A DNA stretch of 7,551 bases from Gammaproteobacteria bacterium. Lineage in GTDB: Bacteria; Pseudomonadota; Gammaproteobacteria; Pseudomonadales; Azotimanducaceae. Position 1 is the first letter of the stretch; the number at the start of each line of letters is the position of its first letter. The position numbers and the translations under genes are program-made. The stretch spans positions 1-7,551 of the forward strand of contig JAUILW010000147.1 of assembly GCA_030432795.1 (NCBI GenBank). The letters run 5' to 3'. Below the pieces are notes generated by a model. The model was not told the DNA's origin. It worked only from the letters and a program-made list of their open reading frames with translations, and searched no databases. This document shows positions 1 through 5,314 of the stretch, in pieces.

Positions 1-516
1 CGGGTCAGGCTTGAACCACACCCGCGTGCCGGTATTGCGTTTGCCGACCGTGCCGATCGTCTTCAGCTTGGTCTTTGGCTCACCGGCTGCATAGCGCTGC
101 TGGTAGACGTTGCCGTCGCGTCTGATCTCAACTTCGAGGCTCTCCGACAGGGCATTGACCACGGATACGCCCACACCATGCAGGCCACCGGAGAAGTTGT
201 AGTTCTCATTATCGAACTTGCCGCCTGCATGAAGCCTGGTGAGGATCAGTTCTACCCCTGTGACCTTGTGTTCGGGGTGTATGTCCACCGGCATGCCGCG
301 ACCGTCGTCTACCACCTCAACAGAGCCGTCCTTGAACAGCCGCACATCGATCTGATGGGCATACCCCGCAAGCGCCTCATCGACGCTGTTGTCCACCACC
401 TCCTGCACGAGGTGATTGGGGCGCGTGGTGTCGGTGTACATGCCCGGGCGGCGGCGCACGGGCTCCAGTCCCGAAAGGACCTGCAGAGATTCTGCAGAGT
501 ATTTGGCTTCAGCCAT
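1..516 (-). CDS. parE: DNA topoisomerase IV subunit B, N-terminal part (runs off left edge)
   Basis: ATPase subunit of topoisomerase IV, which with ParC decatenates daughter chromosomes and relaxes DNA in the cytoplasm. The ATG is at 516 and 172 codons are visible without a stop, against about 630 in the full protein, so only part of the GHKL ATPase domain is present. Visible motifs: PGMYTDTTRPNHL (residues 24-36), typical of ParE where GyrB has PGMYIGDT; EVVDNSVDEA (39-48) with the catalytic-base Glu39 and Mg-binding Asn43; VVDDGRGMPVD (68-78), the ATP-binding Bergerat motif; and the lid GGKFDNENYNFSGGLHGVG (98-116). It is the last gene of the yqiB-cpdA-parE run, 17 nt after the cpdA stop, with a purine-rich AGAGGGACGG stretch as a likely ribosome site starting at that stop. 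Everything visible looks intact. Assignment as ParE rather than GyrB is confident from the motif differences and the neighbours. Confidence 0.96.
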   Translation of the reverse strand, partial: MAEAKYSAESLQVLSGLEPVRRRPGMYTDTTRPNHLVQEVVDNSVDEALAGYAHQIDVRLFKDGSVEVVDDGRGMPVDIHPEHKVTGVELILTRLHAGGKFDNENYNFSGGLHGVGVSVVNALSESLEVEIRRDGNVYQQRYAAGEPKTKLKTIGTVGKRNTGTRVWFKPDP

Positions 517-533
517 TCAGGTTGTCCGTCCCT

Positions 534-1322
534 CTACTTCTTCGGAAAAATCGGATCCAGCGATAGTTCGACAACGCGCCCTACCGAGGTGTCGACGCGG
601 CCATCGTCGTGCAGCTGCAGGCGCCTCCAACCCGGCGGCCGCCGGTTCAAGGTCGGCTTCTGTGAGCCGGGTTCGAACTGGAAGCAGGTGGACGGCGCAC
701 CCAGAAACCAGGTGCCATCCCGCTCGATCTGTACTTCCTGATGCACATGACCAAACACGACACCACGCACGGCAGCATGCTGCGTGGCGCATTCTAACAG
801 CGTTGCTGAGCGAATTCGGTCGCAATCGAGCCACGGGCAGCCCACCGGGAAGAAGTGATGATGGGTTGCGAGCAGCACATGCCTGCTGTCTGCAATGGCG
901 GCTTCCAGTCTCGCCACCTGGTCGTCGGCAACGTCGGCCGATGGCGACTCATCCACATGGCTATCGATCAACGCGATGTGCCACACCCCCAGCCGCAGAT
1001 CGTCGGTAGGAAGACCGGCAAGCTGCATGTGGGTGTGCATATCGTGATTGCCGGGCGTGCAGGCAATCGGACCATCGAAACGCTGGCGCACCGTATCGAT
1101 AAATCGCCGGTAGCCGTGTGCATCCAGGGGATCGTGGACAATGTCGCCGGTAACCAGCAGTGCATCCACGTGCTCAGCGAGTGCGGCATCCAGCACCGCC
1201 TCCAGCGTGCACTGGGTATCGACGTTGCACAGCAAATCACCCGCCCGCGCGGTGAGGTGCACATCGGTAATCTGAACGACGCAGAGTGTGCTCAACGCTG
1301 CGCGGTAACCTGCTCGCCCCAT
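534..1322 (-). CDS. cpdA: 3',5'-cyclic-AMP phosphodiesterase CpdA (Icc)
   Basis: Calcineurin-like metallophosphoesterase that hydrolyses cAMP to AMP, so it tunes cAMP/CRP signalling. All metal-binding blocks are present, numbered from the ATG: ITDVHL with Asp20 and His22, VTGDIVHD with Asp60, TPGNHD (89-94), LATHHHFFPVGCPWLD (151-166) and VFGHVHQE (189-196). The C-terminal PSTCFQFEP and PGWRRLQLHDDG segments are hallmarks of CpdA itself rather than of general phosphoesterases. The 262-aa length is close to the family norm (E. coli about 275). The start is uncertain: ATG at 1322 overlaps yqiB by 31 nt, while TTG at 1295 would give a 253-aa protein beginning MSTLCVVQITD and a TTGA stop/start overlap with yqiB, suggesting translational coupling. 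It lies between yqiB and parE, as in E. coli, but yqiA, which separates cpdA and parE there, is absent. It probably shares the yqiB promoter. Confidence 0.94.
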   Translation of the reverse strand: MGRAGYRAALSTLCVVQITDVHLTARAGDLLCNVDTQCTLEAVLDAALAEHVDALLVTGDIVHDPLDAHGYRRFIDTVRQRFDGPIACTPGNHDMHTHMQLAGLPTDDLRLGVWHIALIDSHVDESPSADVADDQVARLEAAIADSRHVLLATHHHFFPVGCPWLDCDRIRSATLLECATQHAAVRGVVFGHVHQEVQIERDGTWFLGAPSTCFQFEPGSQKPTLNRRPPGWRRLQLHDDGRVDTSVGRVVELSLDPIFPKK

Positions 1323-1747
1323 TCCCGCGACAGGCTCACGCCGTGCTCGAGGCAGTGCGCGAGAAACTCGCCGAGAAAGCGGTTGATCTGTACCTTCTCG
1401 TCCTTGTGCCGCATCTTCTCGTTCGGGTAGTCATACACCGCCGCGAAACGCCGCTCGTTCTGAAACTCGATAACCTCGGCACTGCGCGCATCGTGATACA
1501 TGCGCACCTTGATGCTCGGGTCTTCACCATCAGCGCCCTGACGCACCTGCGACACGCGCACGAGCGTGGTGTACGGCGCACGTTCCAGCACGTCCAGCCG
1601 CACCACCGGTCCATCGCTCTGGCCCAGCGCGAACGCTGCGCCCTCGTGTTCTTCGAGGCGCGGGAACAGCTTACGCAAACGCAGGTAATTGGCGTCGCAT
1701 TCGGCCATATGCCGCGGCAGATCTATGGTGTAGCGCTTGGCTGCCAT
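1292..1747 (-). CDS. yqiB: DUF1249 family protein (YqiB-like)
   Basis: Conserved gammaproteobacterial protein of unknown function, always remembered in this neighbourhood. The match to E. coli YqiB (140 aa) is clear by eye: KRYTIDLPRHMAECDANYLR near the N-terminus, YTTLV (59-63), RMYHDARSAEV (82-92), and YDYPNEKMRHKDEKVQINRF (105-124) followed by a HCLEHG motif. I chose the ATG at 1747 (151 aa). The open frame extends to an ATG at 1876, but those extra 43 residues do not resemble the family and lie across the predicted promoter (-10 at 1776-1781), so the longer form cannot be made from that transcript. No strong Shine-Dalgarno is seen. It is the first gene of the yqiB-cpdA-parE operon and overlaps cpdA. 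nudF, which usually precedes it in E. coli, is absent. The protein is soluble, with no signal or membrane segment. Confidence 0.93.
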   Translation of the reverse strand: MAAKRYTIDLPRHMAECDANYLRLRKLFPRLEEHEGAAFALGQSDGPVVRLDVLERAPYTTLVRVSQVRQGADGEDPSIKVRMYHDARSAEVIEFQNERRFAAVYDYPNEKMRHKDEKVQINRFLGEFLAHCLEHGVSLSREWGEQVTAQR

Positions 1748-1775
1748 GCTGGAATCAGGTGCGAAACGAGCGGCT

Positions 1776-1804
1776 ACTATAAACACCCCCATAGCAGTCG
1801 TCAC
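1776..1804 (-). promoter_or_regulatory. Predicted sigma70 promoter of yqiB-cpdA-parE
   Basis: Reading the minus strand, a -35 hexamer GTGACG (1804-1799, 4 of 6 consensus bases) is followed by exactly 17 bp and a -10 hexamer TATAGT (1781-1776, 5 of 6). Transcription would start near 1769, leaving a leader of about 22 nt before the yqiB ATG at 1747. This geometry supports the short yqiB start. It is a pattern match only, but it is the best promoter-like match I found in this intergenic region. Confidence 0.6.
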
Positions 1805-1887
1805 GCGCACGCAACCGTGTTGAGCGCGCTGATATCGCACGTGCACTCGATCACATTTCGGTAGAACCATCCGCACACATTCAACGA

Positions 1888-1899
1888 CTTGTATACAAG
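1888..1899. promoter_or_regulatory. Perfect 12-bp palindrome, candidate operator upstream of tolC
   Basis: CTTGTATACAAG is its own reverse complement. It lies in the 229-bp divergent yqiB/tolC region, 77 bp before the tolC ATG and just upstream of a possible extended -10 element (TGCTAAACT, 1905-1913), so it would cover the -35 area of a tolC promoter. The TTGTATACAA core resembles sites bound by GntR/FadR-type regulators. No such regulator is encoded in the window, so the binder is unknown. A 12-bp palindrome can arise by chance, hence the modest confidence. Confidence 0.4.
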
Positions 1900-1904
1900 C
1901 GCTC

Positions 1905-1913
1905 TGCTAAACT
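1905..1913 (+). promoter_or_regulatory. Possible extended -10 element for tolC
   Basis: TGCTAAACT fits the extended -10 form TGn followed by a hexamer with 4 of 6 consensus bases. It would start transcription near 1920, about 57 nt before the tolC ATG. No good -35 hexamer sits 16-18 bp upstream (the sequence there is around CGACTTG), so this promoter would be weak or activator-dependent. Confidence 0.3.
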
Positions 1914-1976
1914 TGCGGATCGGTCGTGCACCGGACCCTCATCACCGGAACACTCGAGAACAAAGGACTTTCACGA

Positions 1977-3380
1977 ATGCGTTTGACGGCTCTTCTCCTG
2001 TTTATCGGCATCTGCGGCTCTGCATGGGCCGAGAATCTGTCCGACGTGTACGACGCTGCCACCGACCACGACCCGGTACTGGGTGCAGCCCGAGCAGGAT
2101 ACGAAGCTACCCGCGAGGTGGTGCCACAGGCACGATCGCAGCTCCTACCGAACGTCTCCGCCAGCGCCAGCACCAACTGGAACGAGTTCAGTTTTCCAGG
2201 AAGTGCGTTTCTCGATACCGATCCCGGCAGCCCGACCTTCGGACAAACGTTCTCACTGCCCGAACAGGAGTACAACGAGAACTCCTGGCAGGCCCAGCTA
2301 CGCCAGCCCCTCGTCAACCTCGAAAGCTGGTTTGCGCTGCGCAGTGCCAAATCCACCGTGGAAGGCGCCGGAAAACAGCTGGCCGCCACGGAGCAGAACC
2401 TCATCGTTCGCGTAGTGCAGGCTTACCTGAACGTGCTCCGGGCACAGGATCTCCTCGACTCCACTACGGCGGAAGAAGCAGCGGTGAAGCGCCAGCTCGA
2501 ACAGGTGCAGCAGCGCTTCGATGTCGGTCTCGTCGCCATCACCGACGTGCTCGAAGCGCAGGCTGCATACGACAACTCCGTGGTACGCCGCATCCAGGCC
2601 GACGGCGACCATGAGATCTTTTTCGAAACGCTGCGGACGCTTACCGGCATCAACCACGAATCTCTGGACCGCTTGAGCGAAGATCTACCGATCCTGAACC
2701 CGGAGCCGCGTGCACAGGAAGAGTGGGTTTCCACGGCGCTCGCCACCAACCTCGCCATCGCTGCTTCCGAAGCGCGATTGCAGGCCGCGGAACGCACGCT
2801 ACGCGCGCGTCGGGCAGGGCACCTGCCAACCATCGACGCAACTGCCACACATCGGCGCTTCAACACCAACTCGCCGCAGTTCGGCGTGGTGCAGACGCCG
2901 GAAACGGAAACCACCGTCTACGGCCTGCAGTTCAACCTGCCGCTGTATCTAGGCGGCTTCAACCATGCACGCCGCCGCGAAGCGGGAGCTCTGGCCGAGC
3001 AGGCGCGTCAGGAGTTGCAGGACCAACGCCTCACAGTGAGCCGCGACACGCGCAATCTCTTTCAGGCCGTTGCCACCGACGTGGTTCGCGTGCGCGCCCG
3101 CCTGAAGGCCATCAAGTCCAGCCAATCGGCACTGGAAGCGACGCAAACCGGCTACGAAGTTGGCACCCGCAACATCGTCGATGTGTTGCAGGCCCAGCAG
3201 CGCCTGTTCGCCGCACAGTTCGACTACGCAGACTCGCGCTACAACTACGTGCTCAACCTCATGCGCCTCAAGCAGGCAGCTGGAACGCTGGCTGATCCAG
3301 ACCTGCGTGAACTGAACGCGTTCACCGATCCGAACGACCCGGTTCAGCGCCGCCACACGCTGAGCGGCTACAACGGCTAG
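1977..3380 (+). CDS. tolC: TolC family outer membrane channel protein
   Basis: Outer-membrane exit duct that pairs with inner-membrane pumps and periplasmic adaptors for drug efflux and type I secretion. The 467-aa product begins with a clean signal peptide: MRLTALLLFIGICGSAWA, then cleavage before ENLSDVY, which mirrors the AENLMQVY mature start of E. coli TolC. I chose the ATG at 1977, preceded by AAAGGA 9-10 nt upstream. An in-frame ATG at 1926 would bury the signal peptide. The two internal structural repeats are evident: RFDVGLVAITDVLEAQ (residues 180-195) and GYEVGTRNIVDVLQAQ (392-407). Also visible are the HLPTIDATA strand (282-290), FNLPLYLGG (319-327) and the ARYNY-like SRYNYVLN segment (420-427). 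The C-terminus lacks the long variable tail of E. coli TolC. It is divergent from yqiB, the conserved gammaproteobacterial arrangement. No strong terminator is visible after the stop, and the decayed hydrolase follows within about 10 bp. Confidence 0.95.
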   Translation: MRLTALLLFIGICGSAWAENLSDVYDAATDHDPVLGAARAGYEATREVVPQARSQLLPNVSASASTNWNEFSFPGSAFLDTDPGSPTFGQTFSLPEQEYNENSWQAQLRQPLVNLESWFALRSAKSTVEGAGKQLAATEQNLIVRVVQAYLNVLRAQDLLDSTTAEEAAVKRQLEQVQQRFDVGLVAITDVLEAQAAYDNSVVRRIQADGDHEIFFETLRTLTGINHESLDRLSEDLPILNPEPRAQEEWVSTALATNLAIAASEARLQAAERTLRARRAGHLPTIDATATHRRFNTNSPQFGVVQTPETETTVYGLQFNLPLYLGGFNHARRREAGALAEQARQELQDQRLTVSRDTRNLFQAVATDVVRVRARLKAIKSSQSALEATQTGYEVGTRNIVDVLQAQQRLFAAQFDYADSRYNYVLNLMRLKQAAGTLADPDLRELNAFTDPNDPVQRRHTLSGYNG

Positions 3381-3388
3381 GGAGACGA

Positions 3389-3916
3389 TTGAGCGCCCGG
3401 CAGGTTGACGCCCAGTCGTTCTGCGCCGTCGCCAATGCAGATGGCACCTTCTGAGTTCGCGAAGATGCGCCCTACCCATCTCCAGCATCACGAAAGCCAT
3501 CATCGCAAGCCTCGTGCTGCGTGCGGTGTATGATCCTACCGCCCTGTATAGCACTGGATAGACTGCGACCTATTGCCTGGAAATCGCGCGATGACCGTCG
3601 GGCATCTACTGCGTCACACAAGCGGTTTGACGGACTACGGCGCGCTACCGGCTTACCCATCAGGCGATCCAATCCGGCGCAGCACCCTGGTTGCCGTACC
3701 GCACGCGCAACCGCCGTGGTGCAACCCGCACTATGGGTATGGGTTGATGGTGGAGCCCAATGACCGATACGGACATAACGGGGAGGCCCCGGATACAGCG
3801 CCTCAAGTTTCCACTTAACCGCTACCGGACTGACCGCCTGCGTGCTCATGCGGGCAAGTACTGAGGACGCCGCAATGCAACGCGTGCTGGCGTTGGTGGA
3901 CGACCTGTCCGGCTGA
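3389..3916 (+). pseudogene. Decayed serine beta-lactamase-family hydrolase
   Basis: Remnant of a class C beta-lactamase / D-Ala-D-Ala carboxypeptidase-like serine hydrolase, legible only by switching frame. In order: VREDAPYP (from 3455, after an in-frame TGA at 3452); ISSITKAIIASLVLRAVYD (3478-3534, next frame), containing the SxxK nucleophile motif SITK at 3484-3495; MTVGHLLRHTSGLTDYGALPAY (3591-3656, third frame); HQAIQSGAAPW (3658-3690, shifted by one extra base); YGYGLMVEPNDRYGHNGEAP (3732-3790), with the HxG motif; and GYSASSFHLTATGLTACVLM down to a TGA at 3914 (from 3791, restored by assuming one lost base). Between PW and YGYG the family normally has some 150 residues, including the YxN motif; these are missing, so there is also an internal deletion. 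The start at TTG 3389, after GGAG, is a guess. The family call is from motif order and is fairly secure; the original substrate is unknown. It is not expected to make an active enzyme. Confidence 0.78.
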
Positions 3917-3933
3917 ACAGTTTCCTGGAGCGC

Positions 3934-4434
3934 TCAAATACCCCGCAACAACGACACCATCACCTCGCCCTCCAGAGCGCTCAGCACCTCGCGTGCGCGA
4001 TGCTTGTGATCCGCGCGCAGCTTGCCGCGAATCTGTGCCTCCGATCGCTCGAGAATCATCGCCGCGGTCTGCGCGTACGGCTCCTGGCCACGCATGGCGA
4101 GCCCGATGATCTCGAACCACAAACGCATCACTGCCTGGGCCTCAGCTGACTGCAGGGTTGCCGACAGAGCCGTCAACGCCTGGCGCGCCGTTGCATTGCT
4201 TTTCGGCAAGGCCGCATCCATGCCAGCAGCCAGACGTTCACTGATGAGCAAAAGCGCTTCTGAAACCAGCGCCTCCTTCGTTTCGAAGTAGTACATGATC
4301 ATGCGATCGCTGATACCCACCGTGCGCGCCATCGCCCGCAGACCGCTGTCGTGCAGTCCGTGTTCGATGAGGTGCGCCGCCGCGGCTTCGATGATCTCTG
4401 CGCGGCGCAGGTCGGATTTTCTTCGGGACGTCAT
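3934..4434 (-). CDS. TetR/AcrR family transcriptional repressor
   Basis: One-component regulator: an N-terminal DNA-binding domain plus a C-terminal all-helical ligand-binding and dimerisation domain. The 166 residues begin with a basic stretch (MTSRRKSDLRR), then the TetR helix-turn-helix (about residues 12-58), including LRAMARTVGISDRMIMYYFETKEAL, where the MYYFETKE block is the recognition helix and its typical TetR follow-on. It is a little short against the usual 190-200 residues, the C-terminal domain being compact, but there is no sign of a frameshift. The ATG at 4434 has AAGGA 11 nt upstream. It faces the three-gene operon starting at 4566. The two matching inverted repeats in the gap suggest it represses both itself and that operon. 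The inducing ligand is unknown; the neighbouring enzyme suggests a small hydrophobic compound. Its 3' end stops 17 bp from the pseudogene end. Confidence 0.92.
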   Translation of the reverse strand: MTSRRKSDLRRAEIIEAAAAHLIEHGLHDSGLRAMARTVGISDRMIMYYFETKEALVSEALLLISERLAAGMDAALPKSNATARQALTALSATLQSAEAQAVMRLWFEIIGLAMRGQEPYAQTAAMILERSEAQIRGKLRADHKHRAREVLSALEGEVMVSLLRGI

Positions 4435-4458
4435 GGGTGGCCGGTTCCTTTACCGCAT

Positions 4459-4485
4459 ATTATCAGCCACCAGGCAAAGCGTAGC
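4459..4485 (-). promoter_or_regulatory. Predicted promoter of the tetR-type gene
   Basis: On the minus strand a -10 hexamer GATAAT (4464-4459, 5 of 6 consensus bases) lies 17 bp downstream of a weak -35-like TAGCTA. The start site would be near 4452, about 18 nt before the ATG at 4434. The -35 region falls inside the first inverted repeat (4481-4494), the expected geometry for autorepression. The -10 is convincing and the -35 is not. Confidence 0.4.
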
Positions 4486-4494
4486 TATCGCTAC
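4481..4494. promoter_or_regulatory. Inverted repeat 1, putative TetR operator
   Basis: GTAGC-TATC-GCTAC: 5-bp arms with a 4-bp spacer. It shares the same arms and spacer length as the second repeat at 4520-4535, and the two centres (4487.5 and 4527.5) are exactly 40 bp apart, about four helical turns. It overlaps the -35 region predicted for the tetR-type gene. Two copies of one palindrome between a TetR gene and its divergent neighbour are the classic signature of its binding sites. Confidence 0.72.
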
Positions 4495-4503
4495 ATAAAA
4501 GCA

Positions 4504-4532
4504 TTGACGGCGGAATAAACGTAGCACATGCT
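4504..4532 (+). promoter_or_regulatory. Predicted promoter of the epoxide-hydrolase-like operon
   Basis: A strong -35 hexamer TTGACG (4504-4509, 5 of 6) is followed by 17 bp and a poor -10-like CATGCT (4527-4532, 3 of 6). The second inverted repeat covers the -10, so repressor binding there would block RNA polymerase. The start site would be near 4539. The -35 is convincing, the -10 weak. Confidence 0.45.
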
Positions 4533-4535
4533 ACG
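4520..4535. promoter_or_regulatory. Inverted repeat 2, putative TetR operator
   Basis: CGTAGC-ACAT-GCTACG: perfect 6-bp arms with a 4-bp spacer, one base pair longer on each side than the first copy. The two spacers differ (TATC and ACAT) while the arms are the same, so the arms look like the recognised part. It lies over the -10 region of the operon starting at 4566. Confidence 0.75.
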
Positions 4536-4565
4536 GCTTCAAACGAGCACCCAACAGGAGGGGCA

Positions 4566-4961
4566 ATGACCGGAACCAGCAGCACGGATGTCGTCAAGAT
4601 GTTCATGGCGGCAATGGAGAAGATGGACTTCGACAATGCACTGCAGTTCGTGGCGGACGATCTCGTCTACATCAACAGCCCCAACACCGTCTCGCACGGC
4701 CCGGCTGGGGTGCGGGCAACGCTCGAGCCGTTCTTTGCGCCCATTGAGGAAAACGAATTCAGGATTCTGCGGACCATCAGCGAGGCAGACCGGGTGGTCA
4801 CGGAGCGACTGGATCGGCATCGGATCGCGCAGGGCTGGTTCGAACTGCCAGTGACCGGTGTGTTCGAAGTGCACGACGGCAAGATCTGCTACTGGCGCGA
4901 GTACTTCGACATGCAAACCATTCAACAGGCCATGCAGCAACTGATGGGAGCCAACGCATGA
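4566..4961 (+). CDS. Limonene-1,2-epoxide hydrolase-like / SnoaL-fold protein
   Basis: Small NTF2-fold protein of the limonene-epoxide hydrolase (LEH) type, 131 aa. LEH enzymes add water to an epoxide using an Asp-Arg-Asp triad with an assisting Tyr and Asn. Aligned by eye to Rhodococcus LEH, the pocket residues line up: Tyr35 and Asn37 in VYINSP (LEH Tyr53, Asn55), Arg81 and Asp83 in TERLD (LEH Arg99, Asp101), and WREYFD (110-115), where Glu112 replaces LEH Asp132. The segment LPVTGVFEVHDGKICYW (94-110) is also typical. So the active site appears retained with one conservative change, but related SnoaL-like proteins share much of this, and the true substrate is unknown. AGGAGG at 4556-4561 gives a strong ribosome site 4 nt before the ATG. 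It is the first gene of a three-gene operon, facing the TetR-type gene across two operator-like repeats, and its stop overlaps the next start as ATGA. Confidence 0.85.
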   Translation: MTGTSSTDVVKMFMAAMEKMDFDNALQFVADDLVYINSPNTVSHGPAGVRATLEPFFAPIEENEFRILRTISEADRVVTERLDRHRIAQGWFELPVTGVFEVHDGKICYWREYFDMQTIQQAMQQLMGANA

Positions 4962-5314
4962 CGTACTTTCGACTACTGCTTGTCGTGTTCTGCGTGGTGG
5001 TCAGTGTGTACACCATTGCGGCAATCGCCAACGATGGCGTCAATCTCTTCGCCAATACGCTGCCCGCCATAGCTCAAGTAGGCTGGCCGGGGCAATTTCA
5101 CGTCGACTTTTTTACGTATCTGGCGCTCACCGGGCTTTGGGTCGCGTGGCGTCACAAATTCACACCAGCGGGCATCGCGCTGGGCGTGGCCGCGGCGTTG
5201 CTGGGCATCATCTTTCTGAGCATCTATCTGCTGCGGGAGCTAAAACGCAACGGCGGCAATGTACCTGTGTTGCTGCTCGGCGAGCACCACTCCACCTCGG
5301 CCAAGCGAGAATGA
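4958..5314 (+). CDS. Small integral membrane protein, DUF2834-like topology, function unknown
   Basis: A 118-aa hydrophobic protein with three predicted membrane helices: about residues 5-24 (LLLVVFCVVVSVYTIAAIA), 47-65 (around DFFTYLALTGLWVAW) and 71-93 (AGIALGVAAALLGIIFLSIY), followed by a short charged tail. The WPGQFHVDF loop before helix 2, the WR after it and the overall three-helix layout recall DUF2834 proteins, but I cannot confirm membership. The start is an ATGA overlap with the preceding epoxide-hydrolase-like gene, and GGGAG lies 7 nt upstream, so the two are almost surely translated together. No catalytic motif is visible. The context suggests a membrane partner, anchor or permeation helper for the same small-molecule pathway; that is inference. 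Confidence 0.85.
   Translation: MTYFRLLLVVFCVVVSVYTIAAIANDGVNLFANTLPAIAQVGWPGQFHVDFFTYLALTGLWVAWRHKFTPAGIALGVAAALLGIIFLSIYLLRELKRNGGNVPVLLLGEHHSTSAKRE

Noticed and set aside
855..1430. Plus-strand open frame antisense to cpdA and yqiB
   Set aside because: No domain signature, and it overlaps two well-supported minus-strand genes.
1748..1876. N-terminal extension of yqiB to the ATG at 1876
   Set aside because: The extra 43 residues do not match the YqiB family and run across the predicted promoter at 1776-1804; the ATG at 1747 matches the E. coli N-terminus.
1926..1976. Upstream ATG for tolC
   Set aside because: It would put 17 polar residues in front of a textbook signal peptide, and the ribosome site AAAGGA is placed for the ATG at 1977.
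3573..3818. An 81-residue plus-strand frame as a real small gene
   Set aside because: Its translation contains HTSGL and YGHNG pieces of a serine hydrolase, whose remaining pieces lie in other frames on both sides; it is a fragment of the pseudogene.
3472..3849. A 125-residue minus-strand frame across the pseudogene region
   Set aside because: No recognisable domain, and the opposite strand has a clear family signature, so it is taken as chance.
3929..3936. GAGCGCTC palindrome between the pseudogene and the TetR gene end, as a terminator
   Set aside because: Only 8 bp with no loop and no T-run on either side; too weak to call a terminator.
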